From: Arthrobacter sp. 135MFCol5.1
GTDB lineage: Bacteria; Actinomycetota; Actinomycetes; Actinomycetales; Micrococcaceae
Length of the DNA: 64,000 nucleotides
Direction: 5' to 3'
Assembly: GCF_000374865.1 (NCBI RefSeq)
Contig: NZ_KB895452.1
Span: forward strand, 711,830 to 775,829
The notes beneath the pieces are model-generated. The model searched no databases and had not been told where the DNA came from. It worked only from the letters and a program-made list of their open reading frames with translations. Every line of letters begins with the position of its first letter. The stretch's first letter is position 1. Below are positions 49,200 through 59,554 of this stretch, piece after piece. The position numbers and the translations under genes were made by a program.

Positions 49200-51210
49200 G
49201 GACGGTGTCCGCGGCGGCCTGTTCCAGGGCGTCGGCGTGGGCCCGGGCGGCGCGGCGGTGGCGACGCCGGAGCAGGACCCGGGTGCCTGCGGCCAGGATG
49301 AGCGCGGCGGCTGCGGCGGCGAGCCAGAGTGCCAGCGGTCGGAAACCGTCCGTGACTTCGGCCTGCGGGGTGATGGCATTGGTCTCCAGCAGCACGGGGT
49401 TGCCGGTGGTCTGGGTGACCAGGAGGTTGCGGGACAGGGAGCTCCAGCCGCCGGGCTGCTGCTGGATGTAGCTGGCCAGGCTGGCCTGCAGGGTTCCGGG
49501 GGTGGCTGCTGCCTTCGCCGTGGCGTCGGCGGTGTCCGGGGCCCAGCCGCCCAGGAGCAGGAGGTTGCGGCCGTTGTGTTCGTAGGCTTCCAGGGCGCCG
49601 TAGGCGGCGGTGGTGCCTACGCCGTATTCAATGTCCTTGCTGGAGACGGTGCGGAACCCAGCGAGCCGGAGCGGGGCGCCTGCCTGTTCGGCGGTGGCGG
49701 GGGTGGCGCCCACCAGGAGGCCGGAGTCGCTGGAGTCCAGCAGGGCGGCGGGAGTGGTGAGGCGGACGTCCAGGAGGGCGTCGTTGTCGCGTTGGAGGGA
49801 GAACGCCAGCGTGGCGGCGTTGATTGTGTTTTCCTGGGCGGTAGCGCCGGCGTCGAACGCGATGGGGAGGGTGGTGCCCAGGACCTGGGGGAAGCGGGCG
49901 AAGCCGGGCTTGATGGAGTGGCCGCGCTGTGCGGTGAGTTTGCTGCCGGTGGTGTCCACGGTCAGTTCCATGGGGAGCAGGCCCGCTGGCCCGGAGCAAT
50001 CGCCGCCGGCGGGGAGGGCGGTGAGGCGCAGGCGGAGCCCGTTGCGGGACTGGATGTGGCCGGCGGGGACGTCCGCGGTGATGTCGAAGGTGTCGCCATT
50101 GAGGGTTTGGGAGCTGAGCAGGTAGTCGTTCCAGTAGACGGAGAGTGCGGCCTGCCCGCCGGTGGGGATGGCGGTGTGGGTGCCGCGGAGCTGGAGGCTG
50201 ATGGCGGAGACGGGGCCGCCGAACTGGGACTGGTTGACGCCCAGGTAGGTTTCCTGGGTTCCGTAGCCGGCCAGCCGGATGGCCTGGGCGCCCAGGTCCG
50301 TAAAGGTTTGTTCGGGTCCGGCGGCGGCGGGGACGGTGGCGGTCATGCCGGTGACGGTGGCGCCGTCCGCCAGGGCGGATTTGGTGTCTGCCAGGGCGCG
50401 GGCGGCGGTGCGGAGGCCCTCGCCGGTGCCGGTGATGTTCAGGGCGGGGCGGCCGGCCTGGGTGCCGAGCGTGGTGCTGGGGTCGCCGTCCGTGCTGCTG
50501 ATGGTGATGATGCGGGAGCCGGCGGGGAGGGCGGCGGCCTGGGCGTCCATGTCCTGCGGCGGCACGAGCTTGAGTGCGGCGTCCGGGTAGCGGTGGGCCA
50601 TGGCGGCGGAGGCGGCGAGGATGGCGGCGGAGAGGTCCGTGGCGGGTTCGGCCGGGACGGGAATGAGGATGGCGGGCACGGAGGGGGCCAGGAATTCGGC
50701 CACGGTGGTGGGCGCGGTTTCGGTGCCCTGGGTGGTGAGGCTGAGGCTGCTGAGCGTGGCGGTGGACTGGGTGGCGGTGCAGACGTCCCGGACGGCGGGG
50801 GTGTATTCGAGGGCCAGGACCAGCTGGTGGTCGGTGAGGTCCGCCGCGCTGACGGGGGCGTCCAGGGCGATGGTTCCCTTGGCGGGTGCTTCGAGGAGGG
50901 TCCTGCCCTGGGCGCTGACGCGGATGGTGCCGGTGGTGGGCTGGCCGGTGACGGCGATGCTGCCGGTGATGCGGGCGGGCTGCAGGCCGGGGGCCACCGG
51001 GACGGCGAGCTGCTGGCCGGATTGGCCGGGCATGGCCGAGACGGAGCCCAGGCTGGCGTTGGCGGTGGCCGGGTTGGTGTGGGTGGCGGCGACGCGTTCC
51101 GCGGGTGCTGCGGCGGGAGCGGCCGCTGCGGCAGTGGCGGGCTGGAATGGGACGGCGGCAAGCAGGGCGCAGGTGAGAACAACGCTCCCTGCCCGGAGAC
51201 GTGAGAGCAT
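49189..51210 (-). CDS. BcsB-like exported polysaccharide synthase subunit
   Basis: 673 residues from ATG 51210. Signal peptide at 1-28 (RLRAGSVVLTCALLAAVPFQ), then two carbohydrate-binding/flavodoxin-like units of the BcsB type (AVSVYWN-like segment ALSVYWNDYLLSSQTL and FDITADVPAGHIQSRNGLRL), and a C-terminal membrane anchor (LALWLAAAAAALILAAG) with a basic tail. BcsB helps the nascent glucan cross the envelope next to the GT2 synthase. First gene of the minus-strand operon ending with the Hpt-like protein. Confidence 0.82.
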   Translation of the reverse strand: MLSRLRAGSVVLTCALLAAVPFQPATAAAAAPAAAPAERVAATHTNPATANASLGSVSAMPGQSGQQLAVPVAPGLQPARITGSIAVTGQPTTGTIRVSAQGRTLLEAPAKGTIALDAPVSAADLTDHQLVLALEYTPAVRDVCTATQSTATLSSLSLTTQGTETAPTTVAEFLAPSVPAILIPVPAEPATDLSAAILAASAAMAHRYPDAALKLVPPQDMDAQAAALPAGSRIITISSTDGDPSTTLGTQAGRPALNITGTGEGLRTAARALADTKSALADGATVTGMTATVPAAAGPEQTFTDLGAQAIRLAGYGTQETYLGVNQSQFGGPVSAISLQLRGTHTAIPTGGQAALSVYWNDYLLSSQTLNGDTFDITADVPAGHIQSRNGLRLRLTALPAGGDCSGPAGLLPMELTVDTTGSKLTAQRGHSIKPGFARFPQVLGTTLPIAFDAGATAQENTINAATLAFSLQRDNDALLDVRLTTPAALLDSSDSGLLVGATPATAEQAGAPLRLAGFRTVSSKDIEYGVGTTAAYGALEAYEHNGRNLLLLGGWAPDTADATAKAAATPGTLQASLASYIQQQPGGWSSLSRNLLVTQTTGNPVLLETNAITPQAEVTDGFRPLALWLAAAAAALILAAGTRVLLRRRHRRAARAHADALEQAAADTVHGQ

Positions 51211-51328
51211 GCCTCCACCTTGGCGGGGCGAACTCAATTTACCCTGCGGTCTACCCTCAAGGTTGACTCAAGAATGGGTGTTGGTGCAGGTCAGGGGTGA
51301 TTTTTGGCTCTGTGTGCCGGTGGCGCGG

Positions 51329-51472
51329 TTAGCGCTCCACCGCCATCAGGACCACCCCGATGGTGGCAACGGCCAAGGCAGCCAGTGCCACGTAGGAGAT
51401 GTACCGCAGCCTGCGCTGCCGTACATCCCGCTTCGAATAGCGAACGTCGTAACTTCCCCCGTGCCGGCTCAT
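51329..51472 (-). CDS. 47-residue membrane protein
   Basis: From ATG 51472: MSRHGGSYDVRYSKRDVRQR, a basic cytoplasmic start, then one hydrophobic helix (YISYVALAALAVATIGVVLM) and AVER. It lies between the BcsB-like and MBL genes on the same strand. No ribosome binding site is clear. Function unknown. Confidence 0.55.
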   Translation of the reverse strand: MSRHGGSYDVRYSKRDVRQRRLRYISYVALAALAVATIGVVLMAVER

Positions 51473-51522
51473 GCGCTGACCATAGGGAGCAAACCTCAAG
51501 ATTGGCTGTGAACGGTGGTTTG

Positions 51523-52350
51523 TTACGAGGCGTCGTGGCTGCTGCGCCAGTTCTCCTGGAGCCGTTTGATGAACCACCGGGACTGTTCGGGCCCGTAAGG
51601 CAGGACGGGAATGGCCTTGGTGGCATCGTTGGGGGTGTCGCGAATGGACTGGCGGGCCTGGCGGACGGCGGTGGTCATGGTGTTGGCCATGGTTTTGACG
51701 AACTGGTCGCTGCAGGGCTTGCCGTGGCCGGGGATCAGAAATTCGTAGCGGTGGCGCAGGGCGGAGATGTGCCGGAGGGCGTCGGCCCATTCCTCGGGGT
51801 AGGAGTCCTCGAAGGAGGGGTGGGCACCTTGTTCCACCAGGTCACCGACGTAGAGTGTGGTGGGCGTTCCCACCAGGAGATCACCGTCCGTGTGGCCTCG
51901 GCCCAGGTAAAACAGCGTTGCCGTGAGGCCGCCCAGGTCCACCAGGACGGGCTGGTCCTTGACGATGGCGTTGGGGACCACGAGCTCGACGTTCTCGCCC
52001 TCGCCGGCGGCCATCTCGGGCTCCAGCGTTCCAACGTGCCGGCGCTGAACGTCACCGCGCTGGTCAATTTCGGTGGCGCAGTTCTGATGGGCCCAGAATT
52101 CTGTCACCCCAGCTTCGGCGAAGACCGCGTTGCCGAAGAAGTGGTCGTAGTGGGCGTGGGTGTTGACGACCACTAGTGGCAGGTCCGTCTTTTCCCTGAC
52201 TGCGTCCAGGATCTCGCGTCCCTGGCGGGGCCCGCATCCGGTGTCGATGACCATGGCGCGTTCGGAGCCAACGAGCAGGCCCGTATTCAGCAAGGATCCT
52301 TCAGTGACCAGTACATAGTTGTCCGTGCCGACTTCGAGCCATTCCGACAT
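51523..52350 (-). CDS. Metallo-beta-lactamase fold hydrolase
   Basis: 275 residues from ATG 52350 (GGAG six bases upstream). The zinc ligands are seen in NTHAHYDHFFGN (HxHxDH), later FYLGRGHTDGD and LIPGHGKP. The family includes quinoprotein-relay SoxH-like and lactonase-type enzymes; the substrate cannot be predicted. The frame is open upstream to 52551 but without protein character. Last gene before the base composition changes. Confidence 0.9.
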   Translation of the reverse strand: MSEWLEVGTDNYVLVTEGSLLNTGLLVGSERAMVIDTGCGPRQGREILDAVREKTDLPLVVVNTHAHYDHFFGNAVFAEAGVTEFWAHQNCATEIDQRGDVQRRHVGTLEPEMAAGEGENVELVVPNAIVKDQPVLVDLGGLTATLFYLGRGHTDGDLLVGTPTTLYVGDLVEQGAHPSFEDSYPEEWADALRHISALRHRYEFLIPGHGKPCSDQFVKTMANTMTTAVRQARQSIRDTPNDATKAIPVLPYGPEQSRWFIKRLQENWRSSHDAS

Positions 52351-52802
52351 TGTTTCTCCGTACCTCCGGCAAAGCAGTGTGCGTTCGTCTTGGTGACCGA
52401 TTGTACCCATGCAGCTCACGATGCCTGCGAGAGGTCCGCTTGACTCCGATACCACTGCGAAAGTACCCGGTCGACAGCAAAATGCACGGCGTGCGCTCGT
52501 CACGAGATTAGTTGATAGGCAAAACAATCCAACAAACTTGGCCCGGTGCACACCTCAGGGCATCAGAATCAACATGAAGTCGCCCCACCTAACTGAAGCC
52601 GCCAACGAATCATCAGGAGGCGGCCGACGCTTCCCGCGTTGGCGACATTCCAGATATCCCACCTATCGCATGAACCCAACCAAGGGTTGTTTCGACTCGA
52701 AGTGGGAGTTTCGCTTCCAGCAACATGGGTACAATCGTAAGCAATCGAAAATGCCGTCTTGGTCGCATGTGGGATCAGGAAACGACACAGGGGGCCCACA
52801 CT
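52351..52802. other. Intergenic region at the left boundary of the low-GC polysaccharide locus
   Basis: No gene is convincing. Base composition drops clearly from here rightward. CGCCAACG (52600-52607) and CGTTGGCG (52637-52644) form an 8-bp inverted repeat that may be an operator for the polysaccharide locus. The promoter of the Wzz-Wzc gene must lie here. Confidence 0.45.
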
Positions 52803-54287
52803 TTGGATCTACGCGAATACCTGCGAACGCTGCGGCGCAATTGGGTAATTGTCTCAGCTTTCGTTCTCGCTGGACTACTGGGTGGCGGGGCGGCCTCAGT
52901 TCTGACCGTGCCGACCTACACCGCAGAAACTCAACTCTTTGTTGCCATCCAAAGTTCGGGAACGGTACAGGAACTTCAACAGGGCAATACGTTCAGCCAA
53001 GCAAGGGTTCAGTCCTATGTGAAGACAGTCAGCTCGCCTATCGTTTTGCAGCCTGCGATCGACTCACTTGGGCTTAACATGACACCTGACAGGCTTGCCC
53101 AGAAGGTTAAGGCCACTACCGACCTGAATACCGTCCTTGTATCAATTGCCGTCACCGACAGTTCGCCAGTTCAGGCAGCGGCACTTGCCCAAGCCGTAGC
53201 AAACAGCCTCGTGAAGGCCGTCGATACACTCGAGAAACCCCGCAATGGAGGTTCATCTCCAGTAAGTCTTTCGGTCATCACTCCAGCAACTGCTCCCACA
53301 AAGCCGTCGGCGCCAAACACACAACTGAACCTGCTGTTGGGTCTCGTGGGGGGCCTGGCTCTCGGCGTCGGAGCCGCCATAGTGCGCGGTGCTATGGACA
53401 GCAGGATTCGTGGGGAAGCTGACCTCCGGACTGTGACCGATGCCCCCCTCTTGGGTGGAATAGCCTTCACCCCTGATGCCACACGCAAACCCCTCCTCAC
53501 TCAAATTTCACAACAAAGTCCTCGTGCGGAATCGTTCCGTCAGCTTCGAACAAACCTACAGTTTGCCAACGTCGCGGGACACGCCAAATCAATTCTCGTA
53601 ACCTCCTCACTGCCCGGCGAAGGTAAAAGCACCACAGCTTCAAACCTTGCCATCGCGATTTCGCAATCTGGTCAGACCGTGTGCCTCATTGACGCAGACC
53701 TTCGACGCCCAATGGTGGGCGAGTATCTAGGACTGGACCGAAGTGCTGGACTTACGACAGCGCTCATAGGTGCTGCTGAAGTCGACGAACTCCTCCAGCC
53801 TTGGGGCGAGGGGAGCCTGTTTGTGCTCACATCGGGACAAATTCCGCCTAATCCTAGCGAGTTGTTGGGTTCGCAGGACATGGGTTCTCTCGTAGCCAGA
53901 CTGGAGGAAGCCTTCGACGTCGTGATCATCGACGCACCTCCCCTGCTGCCCGTAACAGATGCCGCCGTGTTGTCCCAGCATGTCGGGGGCGTAGTCGTCG
54001 TTGTTGGCACCCAAAAGCTAAAGCAGGGCGATCTTCAGAAATCGCTCAACGCCCTGGAAATGGTTGGTTCAAATCTTTTGGGAGTCGTACTCAACAGACT
54101 GCCGGCCAAGGGACCTGACGCTTATTCCTACTCGTATTATGGCTCCGACGACAGCTACAACGGATTAGGAAGGCGCAAGAAGGGCCAAAAAACAATCGTT
54201 GTCGAACGCGCTCTTTCGGGCTCAGACTTCTCCATGCCCCGCCCGGCACGAGCTTTTCCGGATCGTGCTTCAACAACTCAACTTTAG
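52803..54287 (+). CDS. Wzz-Wzc type polysaccharide co-polymerase and tyrosine kinase
   Basis: About 494 residues from TTG 52803, with GGGGG eight bases upstream; ATG 52767 is an alternative. The N-terminal Wzz domain starts LREYLRTLRRNWVIVSAFVL, with a second membrane helix near residue 180 (NLLLGLVGGLALGVGAAI). The BY-kinase domain has Walker A SLPGEGKSTT, A-prime CLIDADLRRP and Walker B VVIIDAPPLLP. A Tyr cluster (YSYSYYGSDDSYNG) near the C-terminus is the autophosphorylation site. It controls chain length and activity of the Wzx/Wzy system encoded to the right. Confidence 0.92.
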   Translation: MDLREYLRTLRRNWVIVSAFVLAGLLGGGAASVLTVPTYTAETQLFVAIQSSGTVQELQQGNTFSQARVQSYVKTVSSPIVLQPAIDSLGLNMTPDRLAQKVKATTDLNTVLVSIAVTDSSPVQAAALAQAVANSLVKAVDTLEKPRNGGSSPVSLSVITPATAPTKPSAPNTQLNLLLGLVGGLALGVGAAIVRGAMDSRIRGEADLRTVTDAPLLGGIAFTPDATRKPLLTQISQQSPRAESFRQLRTNLQFANVAGHAKSILVTSSLPGEGKSTTASNLAIAISQSGQTVCLIDADLRRPMVGEYLGLDRSAGLTTALIGAAEVDELLQPWGEGSLFVLTSGQIPPNPSELLGSQDMGSLVARLEEAFDVVIIDAPPLLPVTDAAVLSQHVGGVVVVVGTQKLKQGDLQKSLNALEMVGSNLLGVVLNRLPAKGPDAYSYSYYGSDDSYNGLGRRKKGQKTIVVERALSGSDFSMPRPARAFPDRASTTQL

Positions 54288-54538
54288 AGAAAACCAAGAT
54301 GGGTACCGCATACTGGCTCACAACAGCAGGTGCAAGATCGGGCATGACGCCCGCGTACCGCTCGCCACTCCGCGCGCCATTAAAGCAGTGCTGACGCCGC
54401 GGGCCCGGAATGCTTCCACGCATAGGGAAACTCCGCGTGAAGTATTGTACTCCCGGCCACGAATTCTTGACCCTGTGTCTTCACGGTGGCTCGAGCAGTT
54501 GCCGCAGGTTGCCCGCAATGAAGCAACTGTCGGTAACC

Positions 54539-55485
54539 GGGGTCTTCGCGGTTCGTGACTATTTTTTGCCGTGATGGGTGTTCACGCCGCTGTTCTGGCG
54601 GCACTGTGCAACAGGATACGCGTTTTTGGTTTTAAGCGCTGGTGAATGCCCGCCCTGTCCTTTTGATGTGTTTGATGGCGCTGTTGTTTACCTCCACTTC
54701 CGCTGTTGTCCCGCCGCTGACAATGAGGATTTCGATCTCCTTCCATCACCGACAGACGGTCCGCCAGAGCCGGCGCGTGTCCGGCCGCGTTACAGTTCGA
54801 CCAGAACCAGCAGCCGATCTTTCGCGGCGGCGCGTCGACAAGAGAGCCGGTAGACAGCAAGGCTCGGAGCTGTTCTTTGACCAGCCACGCGTCCTGCATC
54901 TTCCAGATGGCATCCTCGGTCGCGAACACGGACCAGCCTGTCCCGGACCCGGTCCGAAAGCGTATCCGCGGCCCACGGGAGCAGGCGCCCATTGGCCCAG
55001 ACCGGGTCGACGAATCGTCCTCTCGGGCTATGGGCCTGCTGCGTGAGCCGTTGCCGGGCTTCAGTAAGCCTGTCGTTGCCGAGCTAGACCAAGTGAAACG
55101 CGTCGACTGAGCCGGCGGTGCGTGGCAGCCACGTTCGCAGGGCTTGCGGAACGCCGCCGAGCAATCGCTCGCGACGGCCTGCACGCCCAGGCACCAGTCC
55201 TGCGGCCGGGGCGAACAGCCAGTCCCCGACGCCTTCGCTGTCGAGGCCGTTCGCGATTCCGAGAACTTGTCCGGTGTCGAGGTCGACGATGATCGTCATC
55301 CATGGTTCGTAGAGTTCCGAAGCCCTGGTGTCCCCGCCGCAGAATCGCACGGACCGGTAGCGGTGTTCATCGATGACGGGCATCCACGATGCAGCGTCGA
55401 TAGCGGCAGCATCAGCGCCGCGGAGTCTCGAGCCCGACGGACCAGCCCCGGAGAAAACTGAAAGCCTCGGCGGCCCCCAGAGCAT
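54539..55485 (-). pseudogene. Decayed ISL3-family transposase
   Basis: Pieces of an ISL3 transposase are readable on the minus strand in different frames: VIDEHRYRSVRFCGGDTRAS, WMTIIVDLDTGQVLGIANGL and VDAFHLV near 55085-55390; VKEQLRALLSTGSL near 54850; EIEILIVSGGTTAEV with NNSAIKHIKRTGRAFTSA then, after a shift, KTRILLHSAARTAA near 54595-54740. Several frameshifts and a missing N-terminal zinc-finger part show it is inactive. GGGGTCTTCGCGGTTCGTGA at 54539-54558 looks like one terminal inverted repeat; I cannot find the other. Confidence 0.8.
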
Positions 55486-55879
55486 CGCTGAGCGACGAGT
55501 GTACAGTCATTCCGAGTTAGGGACTCCGCGCGCCGGGGGTCTCGCCTAACAGCGGCTCCAACGTTGATTGAGGGACTTTACGCGAATTCCTGCAGCGTCG
55601 ACTCTCTCCGCGAATTTTGGCTACCAACTCCAACGCCTAAACGTATGCACCGCGACGCTTATTAGCCGCCAAGTCTGCGCATCCATATTTTCGAGCATCG
55701 CCGCCAGCAACCTCTTAACACTCCCCGAAAATCGCTCACCAGATGGGTACGAGTTTTTCGTGGTGAGCCTCGGGGAGGCATCCGCTACCTATCCGGTCCA
55801 ATCGGAACCCGACGGTACGCCCCCAACGCGATCACTCAAGCTCGAACTGCTAGCGGCGTCAACGGCCACTACCCACGAC
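55486..55879. other. Region between the ISL3 remnant and the Wzy gene
   Basis: An open frame at 55568-55918 on the plus strand has no recognisable features and overlaps the end of the polymerase gene; I do not call it. No promoter or RNA structure is evident. It may be part of the decayed insertion or a lost gene. Confidence 0.4.
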
Positions 55880-57118
55880 TTAGGCAGACTTGCCAACGGC
55901 TGCTTTTGCCTTGATTAAACCCTCAGAGGCCGTCTGCGGAGGTCGCAGACCCGCAAACAAGATAAAAGGCAGCGCAATTGTAGCAAAATTCGGAAGAGGG
56001 TGAGCATAATTCATGAGAATCAGATGCCCCCCCAACCAGGCCAATACGACCGTCCATCGAGCGTCCGCCTGACTCCGCTTGCGCACAAAGCCAGCGAAAA
56101 GACCGATGAGAAGAAAACCGACAAGAACGCCGAAGGCGCCGAAATCCATATAAAATCCTCCAATCCCCCCCATCGCAAGACCAAAGCCCTCGAAATTAAA
56201 GCCTACGACGTGCTTCAAAAAGACTCCGGGGGATGGCTGCTCGCCAGGTAGTGGCGCCAGAATTGGGCTGAAGAAAACACTCCCCAATGGAAAATCTACT
56301 TTTGAAGGAATATTATCCAGAATAAGCCCCATGGCCGTCGATGTACCAGTCATATAATCGATGACAGGAGCAAAATACTTAATTGGCCCCTCATAGCCCA
56401 TTCGCGCTAGATCATTATCGTAAGAAGAACCCCATGTAGTGAAATTCCGCACATATCCAGCAATACTTACCACGGCTAGCAGTAAAACAGCAGAAATCGC
56501 AATAGGAACAGTCTTTGTATAATTCTTTAGCAGGTAGAAAACACCGACACCCAGGAGCGGAAAGACGGCAGTGCCGCGATTACCGAAAAGTAGAATTACA
56601 CCAATCAAGCCAAGAGCCAAAGCAACTAGACCAAAGTTCCGTCGAAACGATGAATCAGCATTAAGTCCTACAAGCGCCAGCACAATTGCGGCCTGGAGCG
56701 ATGCCACCATTATTGTAGATATATAGCCATTGGAAAGAATTTCGACTCGCAAAACAGCTACGTTGCTCGACAGGACCGGCACTCCGTGCGTAGCTAAAAG
56801 GTAGGATGCGCTGAGCAAGCCTACGAGACTTGACCAGATCAAAAAGCGATCTCTTATAACAACGCTGAAATTCGGCGGGTAGGCTAGCGCCCCGCGCACA
56901 AAAACACGGCCAAGCATGATGCTGACTACTGCTAGCAGCAACAACCACCACTGGACGGGCGCAGAGTCTGACCTCCCAAAAAATATAGACAGGCTGCCGT
57001 ACACGGCCATCACGGGGACAACGATAACCAGCACTTCCCGTGCACGCAGTATCCCAGCCAAAAGTGGCCACGTGCAGGCCGCCCCTAACATGAGTATAAG
57101 AAGCGGAGCGTACTCCAT
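55880..57118 (-). CDS. Oligosaccharide repeat-unit polymerase (Wzy-like)
   Basis: 412 residues with about twelve membrane helices (LLILMLGAACTWPLLAGILR, WWLLLLAVVSIMLGRV, IVLALVGLN and others) and a large outer loop near residues 220-320 (GYVRNFTTWGSSYDNDLARM). The layout matches O-antigen/EPS polymerases, whose primary sequences are poorly conserved. It would join repeat units outside the membrane. Last gene of the minus-strand cluster starting at 63621. Confidence 0.8.
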   Translation of the reverse strand: MEYAPLLILMLGAACTWPLLAGILRAREVLVIVVPVMAVYGSLSIFFGRSDSAPVQWWLLLLAVVSIMLGRVFVRGALAYPPNFSVVIRDRFLIWSSLVGLLSASYLLATHGVPVLSSNVAVLRVEILSNGYISTIMVASLQAAIVLALVGLNADSSFRRNFGLVALALGLIGVILLFGNRGTAVFPLLGVGVFYLLKNYTKTVPIAISAVLLLAVVSIAGYVRNFTTWGSSYDNDLARMGYEGPIKYFAPVIDYMTGTSTAMGLILDNIPSKVDFPLGSVFFSPILAPLPGEQPSPGVFLKHVVGFNFEGFGLAMGGIGGFYMDFGAFGVLVGFLLIGLFAGFVRKRSQADARWTVVLAWLGGHLILMNYAHPLPNFATIALPFILFAGLRPPQTASEGLIKAKAAVGKSA

Positions 57119-57170
57119 TAGTTCTCCTCTTCTTTAGTCGACTCGTGCCCGTGGGACTCGAGGGACGGGG

Positions 57171-58391
57171 CTATCCTCTATGCCGTCCAGCCGCGCTTCC
57201 ACGCGACATTAGGCAGAGCAATACCAAGTTTACAGCGACACCGGCAACGGAGGCCCACGCCATGCCCGTTGCATTCCAAGTAGGTGCAAACAGCCAGCCT
57301 AGGAAAATAATGGTCACAATGCCTGAAATTGCGGCGACACTGTTCTCATGGGCTCTAGCTCGAGAAATATTCATTTGAATGAAAAAAATACTCAAACCCA
57401 TCAACCCAATGGATATTAGCAGGATTCTCGAGATTCTGATACTTTCATCATATAGCGGGCCAAAAAGAATTGATATTACTATTGGCGACATGAGCTCTAG
57501 ACATATAACGCCGACAAGCGTGACGAAAAAAATTCCTGATAGCTTACGCCCATGCTTCCACGGGTTTGCTTGAACTGCCCTCAGTCCACCTACTCCCCGG
57601 AGAGAGAGTGTGTGCAAAAGTGGATAAAGCATGTAGGCGTAGCTGAACGCTACCGCGTAGTAGCCGCCGACCACCGGGCCAAGTAGTATCACCACCAAGA
57701 GCTGATCTATTCGGCTCAGTCCGACCTCGCCAACCTGTCCGGGTAATGCGCCTAAGCCATATCTCGGGCTTTTCGGAAAATATCCGTCCGAGCTTCTCCA
57801 GGCCAGAGGTCGAAACAGGACAAGTGTGCTGACTAAATTAGCCACAAAATATACCGTGCATACCGAGCTTAGAGTGAGGCCTTTCGCTGCAAACAAGAGC
57901 ACCACGCCCGATAGCGTAATAGCTCCATTTAGAATGCTGTTACGACTAATAAGATCTAATCGAGAAAGTGAAATTGCACCACCGAGAACCGAATTCCGAT
58001 AGGTCGCCATTCCCGAAGTTCCCAGTAGGATGAAAACGACTAGTAACTGAGCTGGGTCAGCATTGGGTAGAAAAACAAACACCCCCAAGGCGGCTGTAAG
58101 CGATATTCCCAAAGATATCCATGTTCGAGACAGTAACCACTTATAAGCCGACGGGGCGTCTACGCCATGAACCACCATCGCTCTAAACTGAGCATTAGTT
58201 CCAAATCCAGCCACAATGGGAAGAAGCGCGAAGACCACGAGAATGGTTGCTAATATTCCTCGGTCTTCCGGGCCTAACTGTCGCGCGATAAGCGGGCCAG
58301 TTATCAACTGCGTTGCAAGAGCCAAGTACTGGGAGCCGGCCAGTATAACTGTTTTCCATGACTTCACTATTCCAGCAGCGCCTCTAGACAA
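57171..58391 (-). CDS. Polysaccharide flippase (Wzx-like, MATE/MOP superfamily)
   Basis: 406 residues with about twelve membrane helices. The start KSWKTVILAGSQYLALATQL and GPLIARQLGPEDRGILAT are typical of polysaccharide_synt flippases. It would move undecaprenyl-linked repeat units across the membrane. Its first 25 bases overlap the end of the pyruvyl transferase gene, indicating one operon. Confidence 0.87.
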   Translation of the reverse strand: MSRGAAGIVKSWKTVILAGSQYLALATQLITGPLIARQLGPEDRGILATILVVFALLPIVAGFGTNAQFRAMVVHGVDAPSAYKWLLSRTWISLGISLTAALGVFVFLPNADPAQLLVVFILLGTSGMATYRNSVLGGAISLSRLDLISRNSILNGAITLSGVVLLFAAKGLTLSSVCTVYFVANLVSTLVLFRPLAWRSSDGYFPKSPRYGLGALPGQVGEVGLSRIDQLLVVILLGPVVGGYYAVAFSYAYMLYPLLHTLSLRGVGGLRAVQANPWKHGRKLSGIFFVTLVGVICLELMSPIVISILFGPLYDESIRISRILLISIGLMGLSIFFIQMNISRARAHENSVAAISGIVTIIFLGWLFAPTWNATGMAWASVAGVAVNLVLLCLMSRGSAAGRHRG

Positions 58392-59491
58392 CGTTTAGTG
58401 TTCAGTTGAGCTTGGGCTCCCAACCTGATGCGCACATCCTCTCTCAGGCTGGCTGGGATGCCAAGAGCACGGTTCACAGATGTCGGAAGGTCACTAAGAT
58501 CAAATACGACGGGGCAAAGCTCCGAAGCCCACGTTTCAACATACGCCTCCAGCTTTGATACACCGCCCAGTGCAATCGTCGGTGTTCCGACGGCCACCGA
58601 GGTAATGTGCCCATGAAGGCTTGTGCCTATAAACACTGTCGCCTTGGTGATAGCCGATTTGATGTCTTCTACGTTGCGCACCTCCAGCAGGCCAACGGAT
58701 GGAAACCGCGACCGCAATCTCTCATAAGCTGTCAAGTCGCTGTGGCCGGCCGCCAACCCGATAGGCAGGAAATCAATGTTGAAGCCGGCCTTCAAGAGTT
58801 CCGTCAGAGCAGAAACAACTTGTGGAAGGCGGTGCCGGAGCCAGTTATCGGATGCTTGGAAGACGACTTGGCGAGCATCGGCTTGAGATAGTACTTCGGG
58901 AGTATCTAGCGACATTGCTGCTACCGAATCGGGCGAAAGCAAAGAGGGGACGTCTACACTGTCGAGATTTGCTGCGGTGGTTCGATCACGAACAGTCACA
59001 AGTTTGGAAGCACGAAGTGCCTCCGCAATTACCTCCTGTTCAGCCACGGAGAGCCTCGCAATGTCCGCGCCACCTACCGCGTGGTAGACCACGGGGATCG
59101 CTTCGCAGACGTCCCTGGGTGGAATGTATGGACGCTCCCACGATGAGAATCGAGCAGCTCGGGCGACATAATCCAACATACCCAGTGGAAGGAAGCGATA
59201 GGCAGCACGATAGGCAAGGTCAAGACGCTCACTGCGCAGCTGCCAATCAACGGCAAACCAAGAGGCAGTCAGCACATCTCCTCCCCCGACGATAATTCCC
59301 TCAACGCTGCTTGTTTCTGACTTGAGGGCGCTCCGCACTGGAACGGTCAAATGACCTCCAACGCTGGACAGATCACTCCCAGCAATTGCGGTGTGGACCA
59401 ACTCACTCTCAGCTACTCGATCAATCATGTGAGCAAATAGTAAATCGCCATAATTAAATCGGTCGTACGCACCGAGCGAAATAATGCTCAT
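58367..59491 (-). CDS. Polysaccharide pyruvyl transferase family protein
   Basis: 374 residues. ISLGAYDRFNYGDLLFAHMI at the start, GIIVGGGDVLT and the late segment VFIGTSLHGHITSVAVGTP are the PS_pyruv_trans hallmarks. It would add a pyruvate ketal to a sugar, giving an acidic polymer. It lies between the GT2 and flippase genes in the locus. Confidence 0.88.
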   Translation of the reverse strand: MSIISLGAYDRFNYGDLLFAHMIDRVAESELVHTAIAGSDLSSVGGHLTVPVRSALKSETSSVEGIIVGGGDVLTASWFAVDWQLRSERLDLAYRAAYRFLPLGMLDYVARAARFSSWERPYIPPRDVCEAIPVVYHAVGGADIARLSVAEQEVIAEALRASKLVTVRDRTTAANLDSVDVPSLLSPDSVAAMSLDTPEVLSQADARQVVFQASDNWLRHRLPQVVSALTELLKAGFNIDFLPIGLAAGHSDLTAYERLRSRFPSVGLLEVRNVEDIKSAITKATVFIGTSLHGHITSVAVGTPTIALGGVSKLEAYVETWASELCPVVFDLSDLPTSVNRALGIPASLREDVRIRLGAQAQLNTKRCLEALLE

Positions 59492-59554
59492 TCACAAACC
59501 CACATTCACAGAAGACCAATAAGAAGAAAAAACATCAGCAAAAAATGACGCAAC

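Noticed and set aside
47493..49379. Upstream start at 49379 for the GT-C-like protein
   Set aside because: The extra 60 residues are Pro/Ser/Arg-rich and lie wholly inside the BcsB-like gene; ATG 49199 gives the usual small overlap.
49045..51204. 719-codon plus-strand frame, extremely Gly-rich
   Set aside because: Antisense of the BcsB-like gene; the Gly/Val/Ala pattern reflects reversed high-GC codons.
55568..55918. 116-codon plus-strand frame
   Set aside because: No ribosome binding site or domain; overlaps the 3-prime end of the Wzy gene and lies beside a decayed insertion sequence.
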